47,325 bases of DNA from positions 1 to 47,325 of the forward strand of contig CAKZKQ010000015.1 of NCBI GenBank assembly GCA_937123825.1, given 5' to 3'. The notes under the pieces are model-generated. The model ran no database searches and was not told the origin of the DNA. It saw nothing but the letters and a program-made list of their open reading frames with translations. Positions 26,175 through 37,862 of this stretch are shown here, one piece after another; position 1 is the stretch's first letter; every line of letters begins with the position of its first letter. The position numbers were made by a program, and so were the translations under genes. Source of the DNA: an uncultured Pseudomonadota bacterium. Lineage in GTDB: Bacteria > Myxococcota_A > Bradymonadia > Bradymonadales > GCA-2716585.

Positions 26175-27392
26175 TCAGGTTTCTTCGTCAACGAAGGTGA
26201 CGTGGCGGATGTATTCTTCGGCTTCGAAGGCGGCGCCCAGGGCGCCGATGAGCAGGCCCATGGAGGCGATGAAACCGGCCAGGCGCAGGTGGTGTGCGAA
26301 GGTGATGGCGGTTTCGATGGAGGCGGCCCAGCCTTCGATGAGGTGGTAGGAGAAGAAGAGGTGCCCGACCAGGAGTGTGGCGGCAAAGAGCATGGCGTAG
26401 AGGGTGGCCATGCCGGTGAGCATGGCCAGGGAGATGGCGGCAGTGGAGATGACGCGCTGCTCGCTCCAGACCTTGCCCTGACGGTGGCTGAGCAGGTGTT
26501 GGCGTTTGATGACAAAGGCCGTGGTGCCCAGCAATGCCGCAATGGAGAGGCCAACGACAGCGGGGGTGGTCTGGCTCATGCCCAGGTCCCAGGCTTCGGC
26601 GGTGTTGATCATGACGACCAGGGTGGAGACCGCCGCGGTGGTGAGTTTGGACAGAAGGAAGGGAAAAAGCCAGGGGCGAGTTTCGATGGCGGCGTCAAGG
26701 ACATTGGTGCGGTCGTGCCAGAGGGTGTGGAGGAAGAAAGAGGGGCCTTGGGAGGCCTGGTAGCGGCCGGTTTCTTCAAGGCGAACGTCGGCGACGCGCT
26801 CAAGGGCACGGTGGAGTTGGGCGATGGCGTCGGGGTGGTGTTGGGTGGCGGTTTCGAGTTGGTCGACGCGCGAGGGCGGGAACATGAAGTCCTGGGGGTC
26901 GGCGTGGTGTGGGAGGTCGTTGAGGTGGCCAAAGAGGTGATGGGCGAGGCTGGCCAGACGTGTGGTGAGCAGCTGTTGGCGCTCTTGGGGTGAGATTTCG
27001 TCGTTGGTGGCGGCGGGGTCGAGCCTGGCAGTGGAGATGACGGCGACGCCCAGGGCCTGGCTGGGCGCGGCGAGCATGAAGGGCTTGTAGTGTCCGTCGA
27101 GGTCGGACTCGGTGATGACCAGGCAGAAGTCCCAGCGGGCGTTGTCGCGCTCCTGGGCTCCGGCGTCGAGCAAGACGACGGGCGGGACGCGGTGCTGGCG
27201 GACCATTTCGGCGCGGGTAACCAGGGGCATGCGCCACTCAAAGCGCTCAAAGTGGGTTTGGAGCCACTGGCGCACCTGATTTCGGGCCTGGAGCGCAGCC
27301 TGTGCGTCGACCTTGGAGAGGTTCCCGGCCAGGATCCAGCCAAATTCGATGAGGGGTCGAGGCTGGGTTTGGGGAGGACTGGGCGGCGTCAT
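26175..27392 (-). CDS. Membrane protein with soluble N-terminal domain, unknown function
   Basis: 405 aa. The start overlaps the preceding gene's stop by four bases (ATGA). The N-terminal 230 residues look soluble and include a His-rich helix, LAHHLFGHLNDLPHHADPQ, with an HxxxH arrangement, next to a beta-rich region (FCLVITESDLDGHYKPFM). The C-terminal half has about five hydrophobic segments, among them LLSKLTTAAVSTLVVMI, VVGLSIAALLGTTAFV, TAAISLAMLTGMATLYAML and RLAGFIASMGLLIGALG. The His cluster could bind a metal, but the classical HExxH is absent and no family was recognised. It is in an operon with a surface kelch-like lipoprotein, so a membrane processing or sensing role is possible. 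Confidence 0.78.
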   Translation of the reverse strand: MTPPSPPQTQPRPLIEFGWILAGNLSKVDAQAALQARNQVRQWLQTHFERFEWRMPLVTRAEMVRQHRVPPVVLLDAGAQERDNARWDFCLVITESDLDGHYKPFMLAAPSQALGVAVISTARLDPAATNDEISPQERQQLLTTRLASLAHHLFGHLNDLPHHADPQDFMFPPSRVDQLETATQHHPDAIAQLHRALERVADVRLEETGRYQASQGPSFFLHTLWHDRTNVLDAAIETRPWLFPFLLSKLTTAAVSTLVVMINTAEAWDLGMSQTTPAVVGLSIAALLGTTAFVIKRQHLLSHRQGKVWSEQRVISTAAISLAMLTGMATLYAMLFAATLLVGHLFFSYHLIEGWAASIETAITFAHHLRLAGFIASMGLLIGALGAAFEAEEYIRHVTFVDEET

Positions 27393-28705
27393 TCGGACTG
27401 AGCGGGCGCAAATTGGTAGACATCCCAACTGCGGTTTGCCTCACACCCAACGGCACTGCCATCTGCTTCACCCCCAACAACGACAATGGTGTCGTTGGGC
27501 AGCACCGTCACGGTGTGTTCCACGCGGGGCACGGACATTTCGGGTCCAAGCGACCATTCACCAGTGGCAAAGTTGTAGAGAAAGACCTGGTTTGTCGCAT
27601 GGCGGCAAGGTTCAGCATCCAACTCCGTTGCGCCGCCAAAAAAGACCGCAAAATTCCCCACAAGGACACCCTTGGTTCCATAAACCGGGGTGATGAATTC
27701 GGGCAACGCGCCATTTCGGTTGAGGGGCGTGCCATCGCTGGAGTCGTGGGTGAGGTAGCTGGCGTTCACGCCGCCGCTCATATTGTCATAACCACCAACA
27801 ATCAACACCTGACCGTCATCGTTTTGCACAACCCCCGGAAAAGAGCGTGCGGGAGGGAGCCCCATGGATGGGGTGATGTTGATGTTCCCGAATAAATCCG
27901 CCCCCGCCTCCAACTGCACGCGCAGGATGCGACTGGTGTCGAAGATTTCAATGATGGGCGGGTTGACCGAGGCGAGCCATGCGTTGACGCCGTTGGTGGG
28001 TGACTCAAACAAATCAAGAGCTTCGGTGATCGTGCCAGGATCTTCGTCGTCCAGGCTGATGGGACCTTCGTGCAGCGCAAGGCCGCTGTTGCCTACAATG
28101 AGCGTGCGATCTCTGTCCAAATTAAGCACCTTCATTTCACCGTAAAAGGCATTCAGGCGCAAAAGGGGGAACCACCCACCACCATCGTTGACACTGACGA
28201 AAGAATTGTTCTGCCCATCAAAGGCAATGACTTCATTGCCTGCCACCAAAAAGCCTTCATCATCCAACAAGCGCACACCATCGCCGTTGGACAAGAGGAA
28301 GCTCCCTGACCCGTTTGTCCCCATGCCCGATCCGGTGTTGATCACGCCTTCACTGGCCACCAACATTCCATCGTTGCCCAAGCCACCCAGGGTCAACACG
28401 CTCTCCCCATCAAATGGGATGGCCACATGTCCAACAAACGCGGTGCGAACGGTATCAGCATTGAAGCTCCCACCATCGACCCGGTTCAACTGCGGCGCTG
28501 TATCATTGTTGGCATCGTTGTTGGTGTCATTGTTGCCGTCGTTGTTGGTATCATTGTTGGGCTCATTGTTCTCATCGTTGTTGGTGTCATTGTTGACGTC
28601 GTTGTTGAGATCGTCCTCAAGGATGAGGTCCAATTCGAGCGCGTTGCTGCAACCGCCCCACACCAACGCAGCCGCCAGACACCACAAACCAAGCCGCCAC
28701 TTCAT
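27389..28705 (-). CDS. NND-spacer lipoprotein with kelch-like propeller
   Basis: 438 aa. The ATG at 28705 is chosen because GAGG lies eight bases upstream; an in-frame GTG at 28714 has no site. The signal peptide ends in VWGGCSN. The mature protein begins with an acidic stretch, DLILEDDL, then an NND spacer of about 37 residues (coding DNA 28501-28611). The rest is a series of beta-rich repeats with kelch-like signatures such as DGQVLIVGGYDNMSGG, FAVFFGGATELDAE and DTIVVVGGEADGSAVGC, and PARSFPGVVQNDD-type turns, consistent with a beta-propeller that binds a ligand outside the cell. The N-terminal CSN, acid patch and DDLNND order is the same as in the lipoprotein at 39322. First gene of a two-gene operon, divergent from 28864. 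Confidence 0.85.
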   Translation of the reverse strand: MKWRLGLWCLAAALVWGGCSNALELDLILEDDLNNDVNNDTNNDENNEPNNDTNNDGNNDTNNDANNDTAPQLNRVDGGSFNADTVRTAFVGHVAIPFDGESVLTLGGLGNDGMLVASEGVINTGSGMGTNGSGSFLLSNGDGVRLLDDEGFLVAGNEVIAFDGQNNSFVSVNDGGGWFPLLRLNAFYGEMKVLNLDRDRTLIVGNSGLALHEGPISLDDEDPGTITEALDLFESPTNGVNAWLASVNPPIIEIFDTSRILRVQLEAGADLFGNINITPSMGLPPARSFPGVVQNDDGQVLIVGGYDNMSGGVNASYLTHDSSDGTPLNRNGALPEFITPVYGTKGVLVGNFAVFFGGATELDAEPCRHATNQVFLYNFATGEWSLGPEMSVPRVEHTVTVLPNDTIVVVGGEADGSAVGCEANRSWDVYQFAPAQSE

Positions 28706-28745
28706 CAAAACCACCTCAAAACCAGGCCCTTGGATTCAAGAGTAC

Positions 28746-28759
28746 GTGTAAAATTACAC
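28746..28759. promoter_or_regulatory. Inverted repeat in AT-rich divergent spacer, candidate operator
   Basis: GTGTAA-AA-TTACAC, 6-bp perfect arms, in the 158-bp spacer between two divergent lipoprotein genes. The surrounding sequence (about 28741-28800) is far more AT-rich than the window and must hold both promoters. The site sits 41 bp from the 28705 start. Confidence 0.35.
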
Positions 28760-28863
28760 ATAATCATTGTATTTTTTGTAAACAACGTTATCTTTGTGTG
28801 TGCGCGTTGCACCATTGCTCGCCTTTGCCTTGCACCATACCCGCAACCACTGTTTTGAACATC

Positions 28864-32040
<3,177 letters not shown>

Positions 32041-32071
32041 CCCCTGCTCTCCCCCGCGCCCCATGACTTGA

Positions 32072-32096
32072 GCGCGCCGCGACGTGAGCGGCGCGC
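32072..32096. terminator. Bidirectional hairpin between convergent genes
   Basis: A perfect 9-bp stem GCGCGCCGC/GCGGCGCGC with a 7-nt loop, in the 87-bp gap between the convergent genes ending at 32040 and 32128. No T-run on either side. Confidence 0.5.
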
Positions 32097-32127
32097 GACA
32101 TCTGTCGCCGCACCCTACACCAAAGCG

Positions 32128-33639
32128 CTACGATCCAATCCCGACCTGCTGGCGAGCGCGCGCCTGGGCCTCGCGCTCCTCCTGCGTGGACGGGAGCGTG
32201 AAGCCAGAGTGGGTCTGCTGGCTGGTGTGGGCATTGATGTAGCCGGTCAACCACTCGTTCTCCACATCGGTCAGGTGACCACCAAGCTGGTAGGTCTTGA
32301 CCCCCATGTCGAGCTGCGTCAGCAAAGACGCGCGGTTGAAGGTCTGCCCCCGGCGCCGGTTGAACGACTTGGGCAAGGCCCTGGACACCTTGTAGAGGTT
32401 GCTCAGCGGCCCGGCCATGCTCTTGTGGGTGACGCCAAAGACCTTGTAGTTGATCTCCAGGCGGTCCGGCGTCAACACCAACGTCTCGCTCCCGGCCAGC
32501 CCCTTGATGGCGTTCCACATCATAAAGATCCCCACAAACCAAAACGGCAGCGAGAAGAGCGCAAACGGCCCCGCGGCCAGCGCCAGCGTGGTCCACACCG
32601 CCACAAAAGAGAGCCAGAAGAGCGCAAACACCAACGAAAAGGCGTTGCCGAAGTTCAACCCCCGAATCCCGGCCGCAGGCAGCGTGATTTCGGCGCGCCC
32701 TGCGTCTTCTTTGACCTCGATCCGGCTGCCGGCAGGCAGCGGCGGCGGTGGCAGCGCCAGCGGCGGGCCATCGTCGTCGGGCATCCCCACCGGGGCTGAA
32801 CGGCGCCGCACCAGGTTCTCCAAATCCTCCAGACGCTCCAGCGCCTCGGCCGCGCTCTCAATGCGATCCTCGTGGGCCGGCTCCAGGAGCATGTCGAGCC
32901 ACGAGGCCAGCGGCTCGCTGAGCGTACAATACGGCCTGAACTCCAACATCAAGCGCTTTTGGGGCAGCTCCGAGGGGGTCTTGTGGGTGACCAGGTTTAC
33001 CAGCGTCGCCCCCAAGGCGTAGAGATCGCTTGAGGGCACCGCGTGGCCACGAAACTGCTCGGGCGCCATGTAGCCGTACGTCCCCACCACGGTGGACGCA
33101 AAGGAGTGCTCCGAGCGCAGCGAGTCCTTGACCGCCCCAAAGTCCACCAGCGCGATGCGCCCATCGGGCCGCATGATGATGTTCTGGGGCTTGATGTCCC
33201 GGTGGATGATGGGCGGCTGGAGCCCGTGGAGGTAGATCAGGGTCTGGAGGACGTCGGTGGCGATGCGCTTGATGGCCGCCTCATCAGGGTGCCACCCGTC
33301 AGCGACGCGCTGGGCCACCGATTGTCCCTCGACAAGCTCCTGCACCAGATAAAAGAAGGGGCGCTCCTGGTCGGACTCCGGCTGGCTCTCGCTGTGGGCG
33401 ATGAAGCGCGGGATGTTGGGGTGGCTGAGCTGCTCAAGGACCTTGGCTTCGCGCTCAAAGAGCTCCAACACCTTCCAGTCGTCCAGCGACTGCATGGACA
33501 GGACCTTGATCGCCACCGAGCGGCCCCCGTCCTGCTCGTCCACGGCGGCGTAGGTCATCCCCATGCCCCCCTGGCCCAGCGGCGCCTCGACCCGGTAGCG
33601 TCCATCGACAAGCTGCCCGATCTTCAAAACCTCGGACAT
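32128..33639 (-). CDS. Membrane-anchored Hanks-type Ser/Thr protein kinase
   Basis: 503 aa. The start at the ATG (33639), two bases after the previous stop, is favoured; AGGAGG lies about ten bases upstream, and an in-frame TTG at 33645 is the alternative. N-terminal kinase domain (about 10-275): LGQGGMGMTYAAV, VAIKVL, HRDIKPQNI, VDFGAVKD, GTYGYMAPEQF, all catalytic residues present. A Pro-rich linker (LALPPPPLPAG) precedes two hydrophobic segments (FSLVFALFWLSFVAVWTTLA and LFSLPFWFVGIFMMWNAIKG). A C-terminal soluble domain (ETLVLTPDRLEINYKVFG) may be a bacterial PH-like fold. Last gene of an operon with a secreted metzincin and a HEAT lipoprotein, suggesting envelope-linked signalling. Confidence 0.9.
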   Translation of the reverse strand: MSEVLKIGQLVDGRYRVEAPLGQGGMGMTYAAVDEQDGGRSVAIKVLSMQSLDDWKVLELFEREAKVLEQLSHPNIPRFIAHSESQPESDQERPFFYLVQELVEGQSVAQRVADGWHPDEAAIKRIATDVLQTLIYLHGLQPPIIHRDIKPQNIIMRPDGRIALVDFGAVKDSLRSEHSFASTVVGTYGYMAPEQFRGHAVPSSDLYALGATLVNLVTHKTPSELPQKRLMLEFRPYCTLSEPLASWLDMLLEPAHEDRIESAAEALERLEDLENLVRRRSAPVGMPDDDGPPLALPPPPLPAGSRIEVKEDAGRAEITLPAAGIRGLNFGNAFSLVFALFWLSFVAVWTTLALAAGPFALFSLPFWFVGIFMMWNAIKGLAGSETLVLTPDRLEINYKVFGVTHKSMAGPLSNLYKVSRALPKSFNRRRGQTFNRASLLTQLDMGVKTYQLGGHLTDVENEWLTGYINAHTSQQTHSGFTLPSTQEEREAQARARQQVGIGS

Positions 33640-33641
33640 CG

Positions 33642-34244
33642 TCAAGGCGCCTCCTGCTGCAGCTTCTTGCGCACCGCCTCGTTCACCAGGGGATCGGCGG
33701 CGGCCTCGGCCAGCAGGCTGGCGCAGTCGGGGTCGGCGGCCAGGGCTTTGGCGGCGGCCATCGCCACGCGGCGGTCCTTGTGGCGCAGCGCGTCTTTGAG
33801 CAGCGCCTGTGCCTGGGGACGCGCGGTCTGCCCTTCGAGCCCCCTCATCGCCGCCGCGCGCAGCGTCGGATGGATCTTCTGGGCGCCTGCCCGCTGCGCC
33901 AGCGCCTCAAAGGCCTCATCGGTGGGAAAGTGGCGCAAGAGCGACAGCGCCCGCACCCGAACGACCATGGCGTCGTCGTTGCCCGCAATCCAGATCAGCG
34001 CGGCCTGCGCATCACGGTGCTTTTTAAGCTCCTGCGCCGTGGGCAGATCCTCGACGTGGCGCGCCTTGAGGCGACCACGCAGGACATCGGCCGAGGCAGG
34101 CTTGCCTTGTGGGCTCTCCACCACCTGGCCTTGACCGCCATGGGCGGCCTCAGGGCCTGCGGTGGGCTGCTGGGCTGTGGTCGGCGCGCAAGCAAGCAGC
34201 ATCAGCGCACACGCCAACGACGACATCAACACATCACATCGCAT
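33642..34244 (-). CDS. Small HEAT-repeat lipoprotein
   Basis: 200 aa. The ATG at 34244 has GAGGAG seven bases upstream, which decides the start over the in-frame TTG at 34259. The signal peptide is MRCDVLMSSLACALMLLAC, with an LLAC lipobox. After a low-complexity linker there are helical repeats typical of HEAT/PBS-lyase-type modules (VVRVRALSLLRHFP, LRAAAMRGLEG, RRVAMAAAKALAADPDC). Probably a protein-binding periplasmic scaffold. It lies 11 bp after the metzincin stop and 2 bp before the kinase start, so the three form an operon. Confidence 0.85.
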   Translation of the reverse strand: MRCDVLMSSLACALMLLACAPTTAQQPTAGPEAAHGGQGQVVESPQGKPASADVLRGRLKARHVEDLPTAQELKKHRDAQAALIWIAGNDDAMVVRVRALSLLRHFPTDEAFEALAQRAGAQKIHPTLRAAAMRGLEGQTARPQAQALLKDALRHKDRRVAMAAAKALAADPDCASLLAEAAADPLVNEAVRKKLQQEAP

Positions 34245-34255
34245 TGTCTCTCTCC

Positions 34256-35488
34256 TCAAAAGGCCATCGGGTGGGCGCTGAGCACTTGCACCTGGGTGGG
34301 GCTAAGGGCTGAAGTGGCCTCGCTGCCGCTTTCGTAAAACATCAGGTTGGTGCCATCGACATCCGCGCACTCATCAAACTCTACGATGCCATCGTCGTTG
34401 GCGTCGTTGTCCAGATCACATTGGTCGGTGTCGGCGATGGGGTCAAAGTCGTCCCCCGACTCCTCGGTGGTGTGGAAGAGGCCCAGTTGGTGGCCAATCT
34501 CATGGGCCAGCGTGCTGCCAAGCTCGTCGGTGTCCAGGTCCCCTTCGGCGTCCAGGTGGGCGTCGATGGACAAGACCACCGCCGAGGTCACCGTTTGCAC
34601 GCCCACCGGCCCGGGTACGCCGCCAGCAAAGCCCAGCACGCCGGGCTCTTCAAAACCCTGGAGGATGATCACGTTGATCGCCAGGCCGCTCTCCGCAGAG
34701 ATCTCGTCGATCAGTTGATCCAGTTCGTCCCCCTCATCATCGATGATGGACGGCCCTTCGACCTCAAAGACCTCGTCGATGATGATGGGCGGGGCGCCGT
34801 GGCTGACGAAGGTGTTGTTGGCGAAGTTTGCCATCGCGTCCAGCGCGTCATCCGAGAACTCGGTGTCTCCGACGATGGCCATCTGCACCGGGAAGCCCTG
34901 CTCCATCCCCGCCTGACCCTTGGCCACCACGTGGACATCGACCTGCTGACCGTTTTGTCCCCCATCGACCATGGGGTAGATGGCCAGACAAGTGTCCTCA
35001 AGGATGCTCTCGGCGTTGAAGGGGAAGTTGAGCGTCCTGCCTTTGGACGGGCTCGCGTCGGGGACATCGATCAAGGTGCCGTCATCAAGCAGCGCCAGGA
35101 GCGTCTCATCGGCCCCGGCCGCCACCGTCACCGACACCCCATCGAGGCGCTGCGGCAAGCGGACGTAGATGGGCTCTTCGGGTCCAAAGACGCCGCCGCT
35201 CTCCACCGCCATGGTCGCCTTGAACGAGACCACGACCGGCTCGGCCCCCTGCGCCCCTTCGAGCGCCTCTTCATCCCGACAGTCGCGCAGCAAAAGCTCA
35301 TCCAGCAGCACATCCACGTCGTCGCCGTCTTCATCGTCGGGATCAAACTCATCCAGAAAGTTGTCCACGGCCTTCTGGCCATCGCTGCACGCCCCCAGCG
35401 AACACACCGCCGCCAGGAGCAGGACCAGCCACCACCGCCGAGCGCGCTTTGATCGGCCCACCAACATCCCAAACCCCCATCCAAACAT
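34256..35488 (-). CDS. Metzincin-type zinc metalloprotease lipoprotein
   Basis: Up to 410 aa. Two starts are plausible: the ATG at 35488, or the ATG at 35467, which gives a more compact signal (MLVGRSKRARRWWLVLLLAA then VCSLGAC). Neither has a strong ribosome site. After the lipobox comes an acidic segment (DEFDPDDEDGDDVDV), then a beta-rich region. The C-terminal third has the extended zinc-binding motif AHEIGHQLGLFH (about 324-336), followed by a Met-turn candidate, DGTNLMFYESG (about 378-388), and ends shortly after. An Asp-rich insert between the two (DQCDLDNDANDDG) may bind Ca2+. Predicted secreted or surface protease. First gene of the operon with the HEAT lipoprotein and kinase. Confidence 0.87.
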   Translation of the reverse strand: MFGWGFGMLVGRSKRARRWWLVLLLAAVCSLGACSDGQKAVDNFLDEFDPDDEDGDDVDVLLDELLLRDCRDEEALEGAQGAEPVVVSFKATMAVESGGVFGPEEPIYVRLPQRLDGVSVTVAAGADETLLALLDDGTLIDVPDASPSKGRTLNFPFNAESILEDTCLAIYPMVDGGQNGQQVDVHVVAKGQAGMEQGFPVQMAIVGDTEFSDDALDAMANFANNTFVSHGAPPIIIDEVFEVEGPSIIDDEGDELDQLIDEISAESGLAINVIILQGFEEPGVLGFAGGVPGPVGVQTVTSAVVLSIDAHLDAEGDLDTDELGSTLAHEIGHQLGLFHTTEESGDDFDPIADTDQCDLDNDANDDGIVEFDECADVDGTNLMFYESGSEATSALSPTQVQVLSAHPMAF

Positions 35489-35767
35489 TCACATCGCCCG
35501 ATCCCGGCGAACACGCACAGAGCCTGCCATGATGACCCAGCCCTTTGCCCACCAAATCAAGAGAGTTGTCCATGGACACATTAACCCGCATCGACCACAC
35601 GAGCCAACGTTTCGACCCATCCCCACTCGACACATCTGCCCCGATGGTCAAACATACCCCAGAGACCCAAACCTGCCCTTCGACCCCCCAAAGGGTCTGC
35701 CTGTTGAAGGTCAGCGCGGTCTGTCGGGCATCGGCCCATACGATCCAATCCAGACACTGGAGCCACG

Positions 35768-36379
35768 ATGAACAACCCATGGATGTGGCGCGCCGCCTCC
35801 GCTGCGGCCTGCGCAGCGCTGCTGGTCGGATGCTCAACCGGCGCCTCTGAGCAGAAAAAGAAGATCGACGCGCTCGAACAACAGGTCGACATCCTCCAAG
35901 CGCAAGAAGATCGCCTGCAGGCGTCGCTCGACAAAGCCAACAAGACCCTCAAAGAACTCCAGGAGGAGCGCCGCGCCATCGAAGCGCGCCGCGTCCCCGA
36001 AGGCGCAAGGCGAGCCGAGCTGCCCACCTGCCAGGACGCCACCACCTCGCTGCGTCAAAGCCTGCCCGCAGGCACCCTGCGCGCCCTCGTCGACAACGTC
36101 GAAGAGACCTCCATGCAGGCGCGCCTGGTCCCCCACTTTCGCGGCGGTCAGCCCGAGGGGATGAAGGTCTTTGGCATCAAACCCAACACTGTGGTGGCGG
36201 GACTTGGTCTACAAAACGGGGACGTGGTAATCCGCGTGGCGGGCCATACATTGAACGGCACCCAACAAGCCATCGGTGCCTTCAAGGCCATTCAAAACAA
36301 CCCCGTCGCCCCCATCAAGATCGTGCTGCTGCGCGACGGCGAAGCCATCTGCCTGGAACTGGACGAACAAGCCCCTTGA
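35768..36379 (+). CDS. Coiled-coil lipoprotein with C-terminal PDZ domain
   Basis: 203 aa, start decided by GGAG five bases upstream of the ATG. The lipoprotein signal ends ALLVGCST. Residues about 28-75 form a charged coiled coil (KKIDALEQQVDILQAQEDRL). The C-terminal 90 residues form a PDZ domain of the type found in GspC of type II secretion (RLVPHFRGGQPEGMKVFGI, NTVVAGLGLQNGDVVIRVAG). Such domains bind extended peptides or partner proteins. The protein could be a secretion-system accessory or a protease adaptor. It is followed 8 bp later by the FAH-family gene on the same strand. Nothing else in the window belongs to type II secretion. Confidence 0.85.
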   Translation: MNNPWMWRAASAAACAALLVGCSTGASEQKKKIDALEQQVDILQAQEDRLQASLDKANKTLKELQEERRAIEARRVPEGARRAELPTCQDATTSLRQSLPAGTLRALVDNVEETSMQARLVPHFRGGQPEGMKVFGIKPNTVVAGLGLQNGDVVIRVAGHTLNGTQQAIGAFKAIQNNPVAPIKIVLLRDGEAICLELDEQAP

Positions 36380-36387
36380 GATCAGCC

Positions 36388-37047
36388 ATGACACCCTACC
36401 AGCACACCCACAACGGCCAACCCATCGACCTGCCCGCGCTTGGCAAGATTGTCTGCGTCGGGCGCAACTACGCCAAACACGCCCAGGAGCTGGGCAACCC
36501 CATCCCCAAAGAGCCCCTGCTTTTTATCAAACCCGCCACCAGCGCCGTGCCCATGGCCGCCCCCATCCAAATGCCCCAGGGACACGGCCCCTGCCACCAT
36601 GAGGTGGAGTTGGCGCTGCTGATCGGCAAGACGCTGCGCTGTGCCAACCCCAAAGACGTCGATGATGCAGTGTGGGGGTACGGGGTTGGGCTAGATCTGA
36701 CCCTGCGGCAGCTTCAAAGCGCGCTCAAAGAAAAGGGGCACCCCTGGGAGCGCGCCAAATCCTTTGACGGCGCCTGCCCGCTGTCTGAATTTGAGCCCGG
36801 CGTGGTGGACTGGGCGTCCATCAACATCCGCCTGACCAACAACGATCAGGTTCGGCAAGATGGCCAGACCGCCCACATGCTCGTGCCCGTGCGCCAACTG
36901 GTGGCCCACATCAGCCAGACCTTCACACTCAACCCCGGCGACGTGGTCCTGACGGGCACCCCGGCGGGCGTGGGGCCGCTGGCCTCGGGCGACAGGCTGC
37001 GCTGCGAACTGGTGGGGCTGTGCGCCCATGACACCACTGTCGCCTAG
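36388..37047 (+). CDS. Fumarylacetoacetate hydrolase-family protein
   Basis: 219 aa, the size of the short YcgM/FAHD1-like enzymes (acylpyruvate or related 2-oxo acid C-C hydrolases) in the cytosol. Motifs: KIVCVGRNYAKHAQELGN at the N-terminus, the metal-binding segment HHEVELALLIG (two Glu), GYGVGLDLTLRQLQ (third metal ligand Asp), SFDGACPLSEF and the C-terminal PGDVVLTGTPAGVGPL. The start at the ATG (36388), with GAG seven bases upstream, is preferred over the in-frame TTG at 36376 that overlaps the preceding stop. Convergent with the next gene after 17 bp. Substrate cannot be assigned. Confidence 0.92.
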   Translation: MTPYQHTHNGQPIDLPALGKIVCVGRNYAKHAQELGNPIPKEPLLFIKPATSAVPMAAPIQMPQGHGPCHHEVELALLIGKTLRCANPKDVDDAVWGYGVGLDLTLRQLQSALKEKGHPWERAKSFDGACPLSEFEPGVVDWASINIRLTNNDQVRQDGQTAHMLVPVRQLVAHISQTFTLNPGDVVLTGTPAGVGPLASGDRLRCELVGLCAHDTTVA

Positions 37048-37064
37048 GCCCTGTCTGAACGCCC

Positions 37065-37862
37065 TCAAGCCCTCTCTGACCACCAACTCTGCAACCCGCG
37101 CAAATAACCCGGCGACCCCAGGATTCGGCTGCCATACCAAGAGAAAGGCTCGCCGTCGACCAACCTCACGCGCGCACCGGGCACCGCAGCTGCGATCTCC
37201 TCAAGGTGAGGCTCAGCAAAGGGATAGGGCTCGCTGGAGAGCAGAACAAGCTCGGGGGACTTTTGAGCCAGCCCCTCAAGGGTGAACTGCGGATAGCGCT
37301 TCTGATCACCAAAGACGTTGTGAAACCCGGCGCGGGCCATCATGTCGTGGATGAAGGTGTCGGCGCCGATGGTCATCCAGGGACTGCGCCAGATGAGATA
37401 GGCGGTCTGGACCGGCTGCGCCAGCGGCGTCAGCGCCTCAAACCCAGCTTGGATCTCAGCGGCCATCGCGTCGGCGGCCTGCGAGCGCCCCACAAGCGCG
37501 CCCACGGCCCGAATCATCTCCAACGACTGCGGCAGGTCATGCACATCGGTGACGTAGACCGGCGCCAGGGCCTCCAGGCGCTCCACGTCCTTCTGGGTGT
37601 TCTCTTCCTTGTTGGCCAGGATCAGGTCCGGGGCCAGCGCCTCGACCTTCTCAAAGCGGGCCTTCTTGGTGCCCCCGACCACGGCCTTGCGCCCCAACCA
37701 GTCCCTGGGGTGGATGCAATACCGGGTCAAGCCCACCACCTCCTGGTCCAACCCAAGGTCGGCCAACAACTCCGTCTGACTGGGCACCAGCGACACAATC
37801 CGGCGCGGCAACCCTTCCAACACCACCGCACGGCCCAACGCGTCGTTCACGGTCTTTGTCAT
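37065..37862 (-). CDS. BtuF-like cobalamin/metal-chelate-binding protein lacking a signal peptide
   Basis: 265 aa with the helical-backbone metal-receptor fold of cobalamin- and siderophore-binding proteins: RRIVSLVPSQTELLADLGL, ALAPDLILANKEEN and ELVLLSSEPYPF. The frame begins directly with MTKTVNDALGRAVVLEG, which is already the start of the conserved domain, so no export signal is present. It is therefore predicted cytosolic, unlike classic BtuF. Its start codon overlaps the upstream gene's stop by four bases (ATGA). No ABC transporter permease or ATPase is adjacent. Possible roles are intracellular corrinoid or heme binding. Ligand uncertain. Confidence 0.85.
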   Translation of the reverse strand: MTKTVNDALGRAVVLEGLPRRIVSLVPSQTELLADLGLDQEVVGLTRYCIHPRDWLGRKAVVGGTKKARFEKVEALAPDLILANKEENTQKDVERLEALAPVYVTDVHDLPQSLEMIRAVGALVGRSQAADAMAAEIQAGFEALTPLAQPVQTAYLIWRSPWMTIGADTFIHDMMARAGFHNVFGDQKRYPQFTLEGLAQKSPELVLLSSEPYPFAEPHLEEIAAAVPGARVRLVDGEPFSWYGSRILGSPGYLRGLQSWWSERA

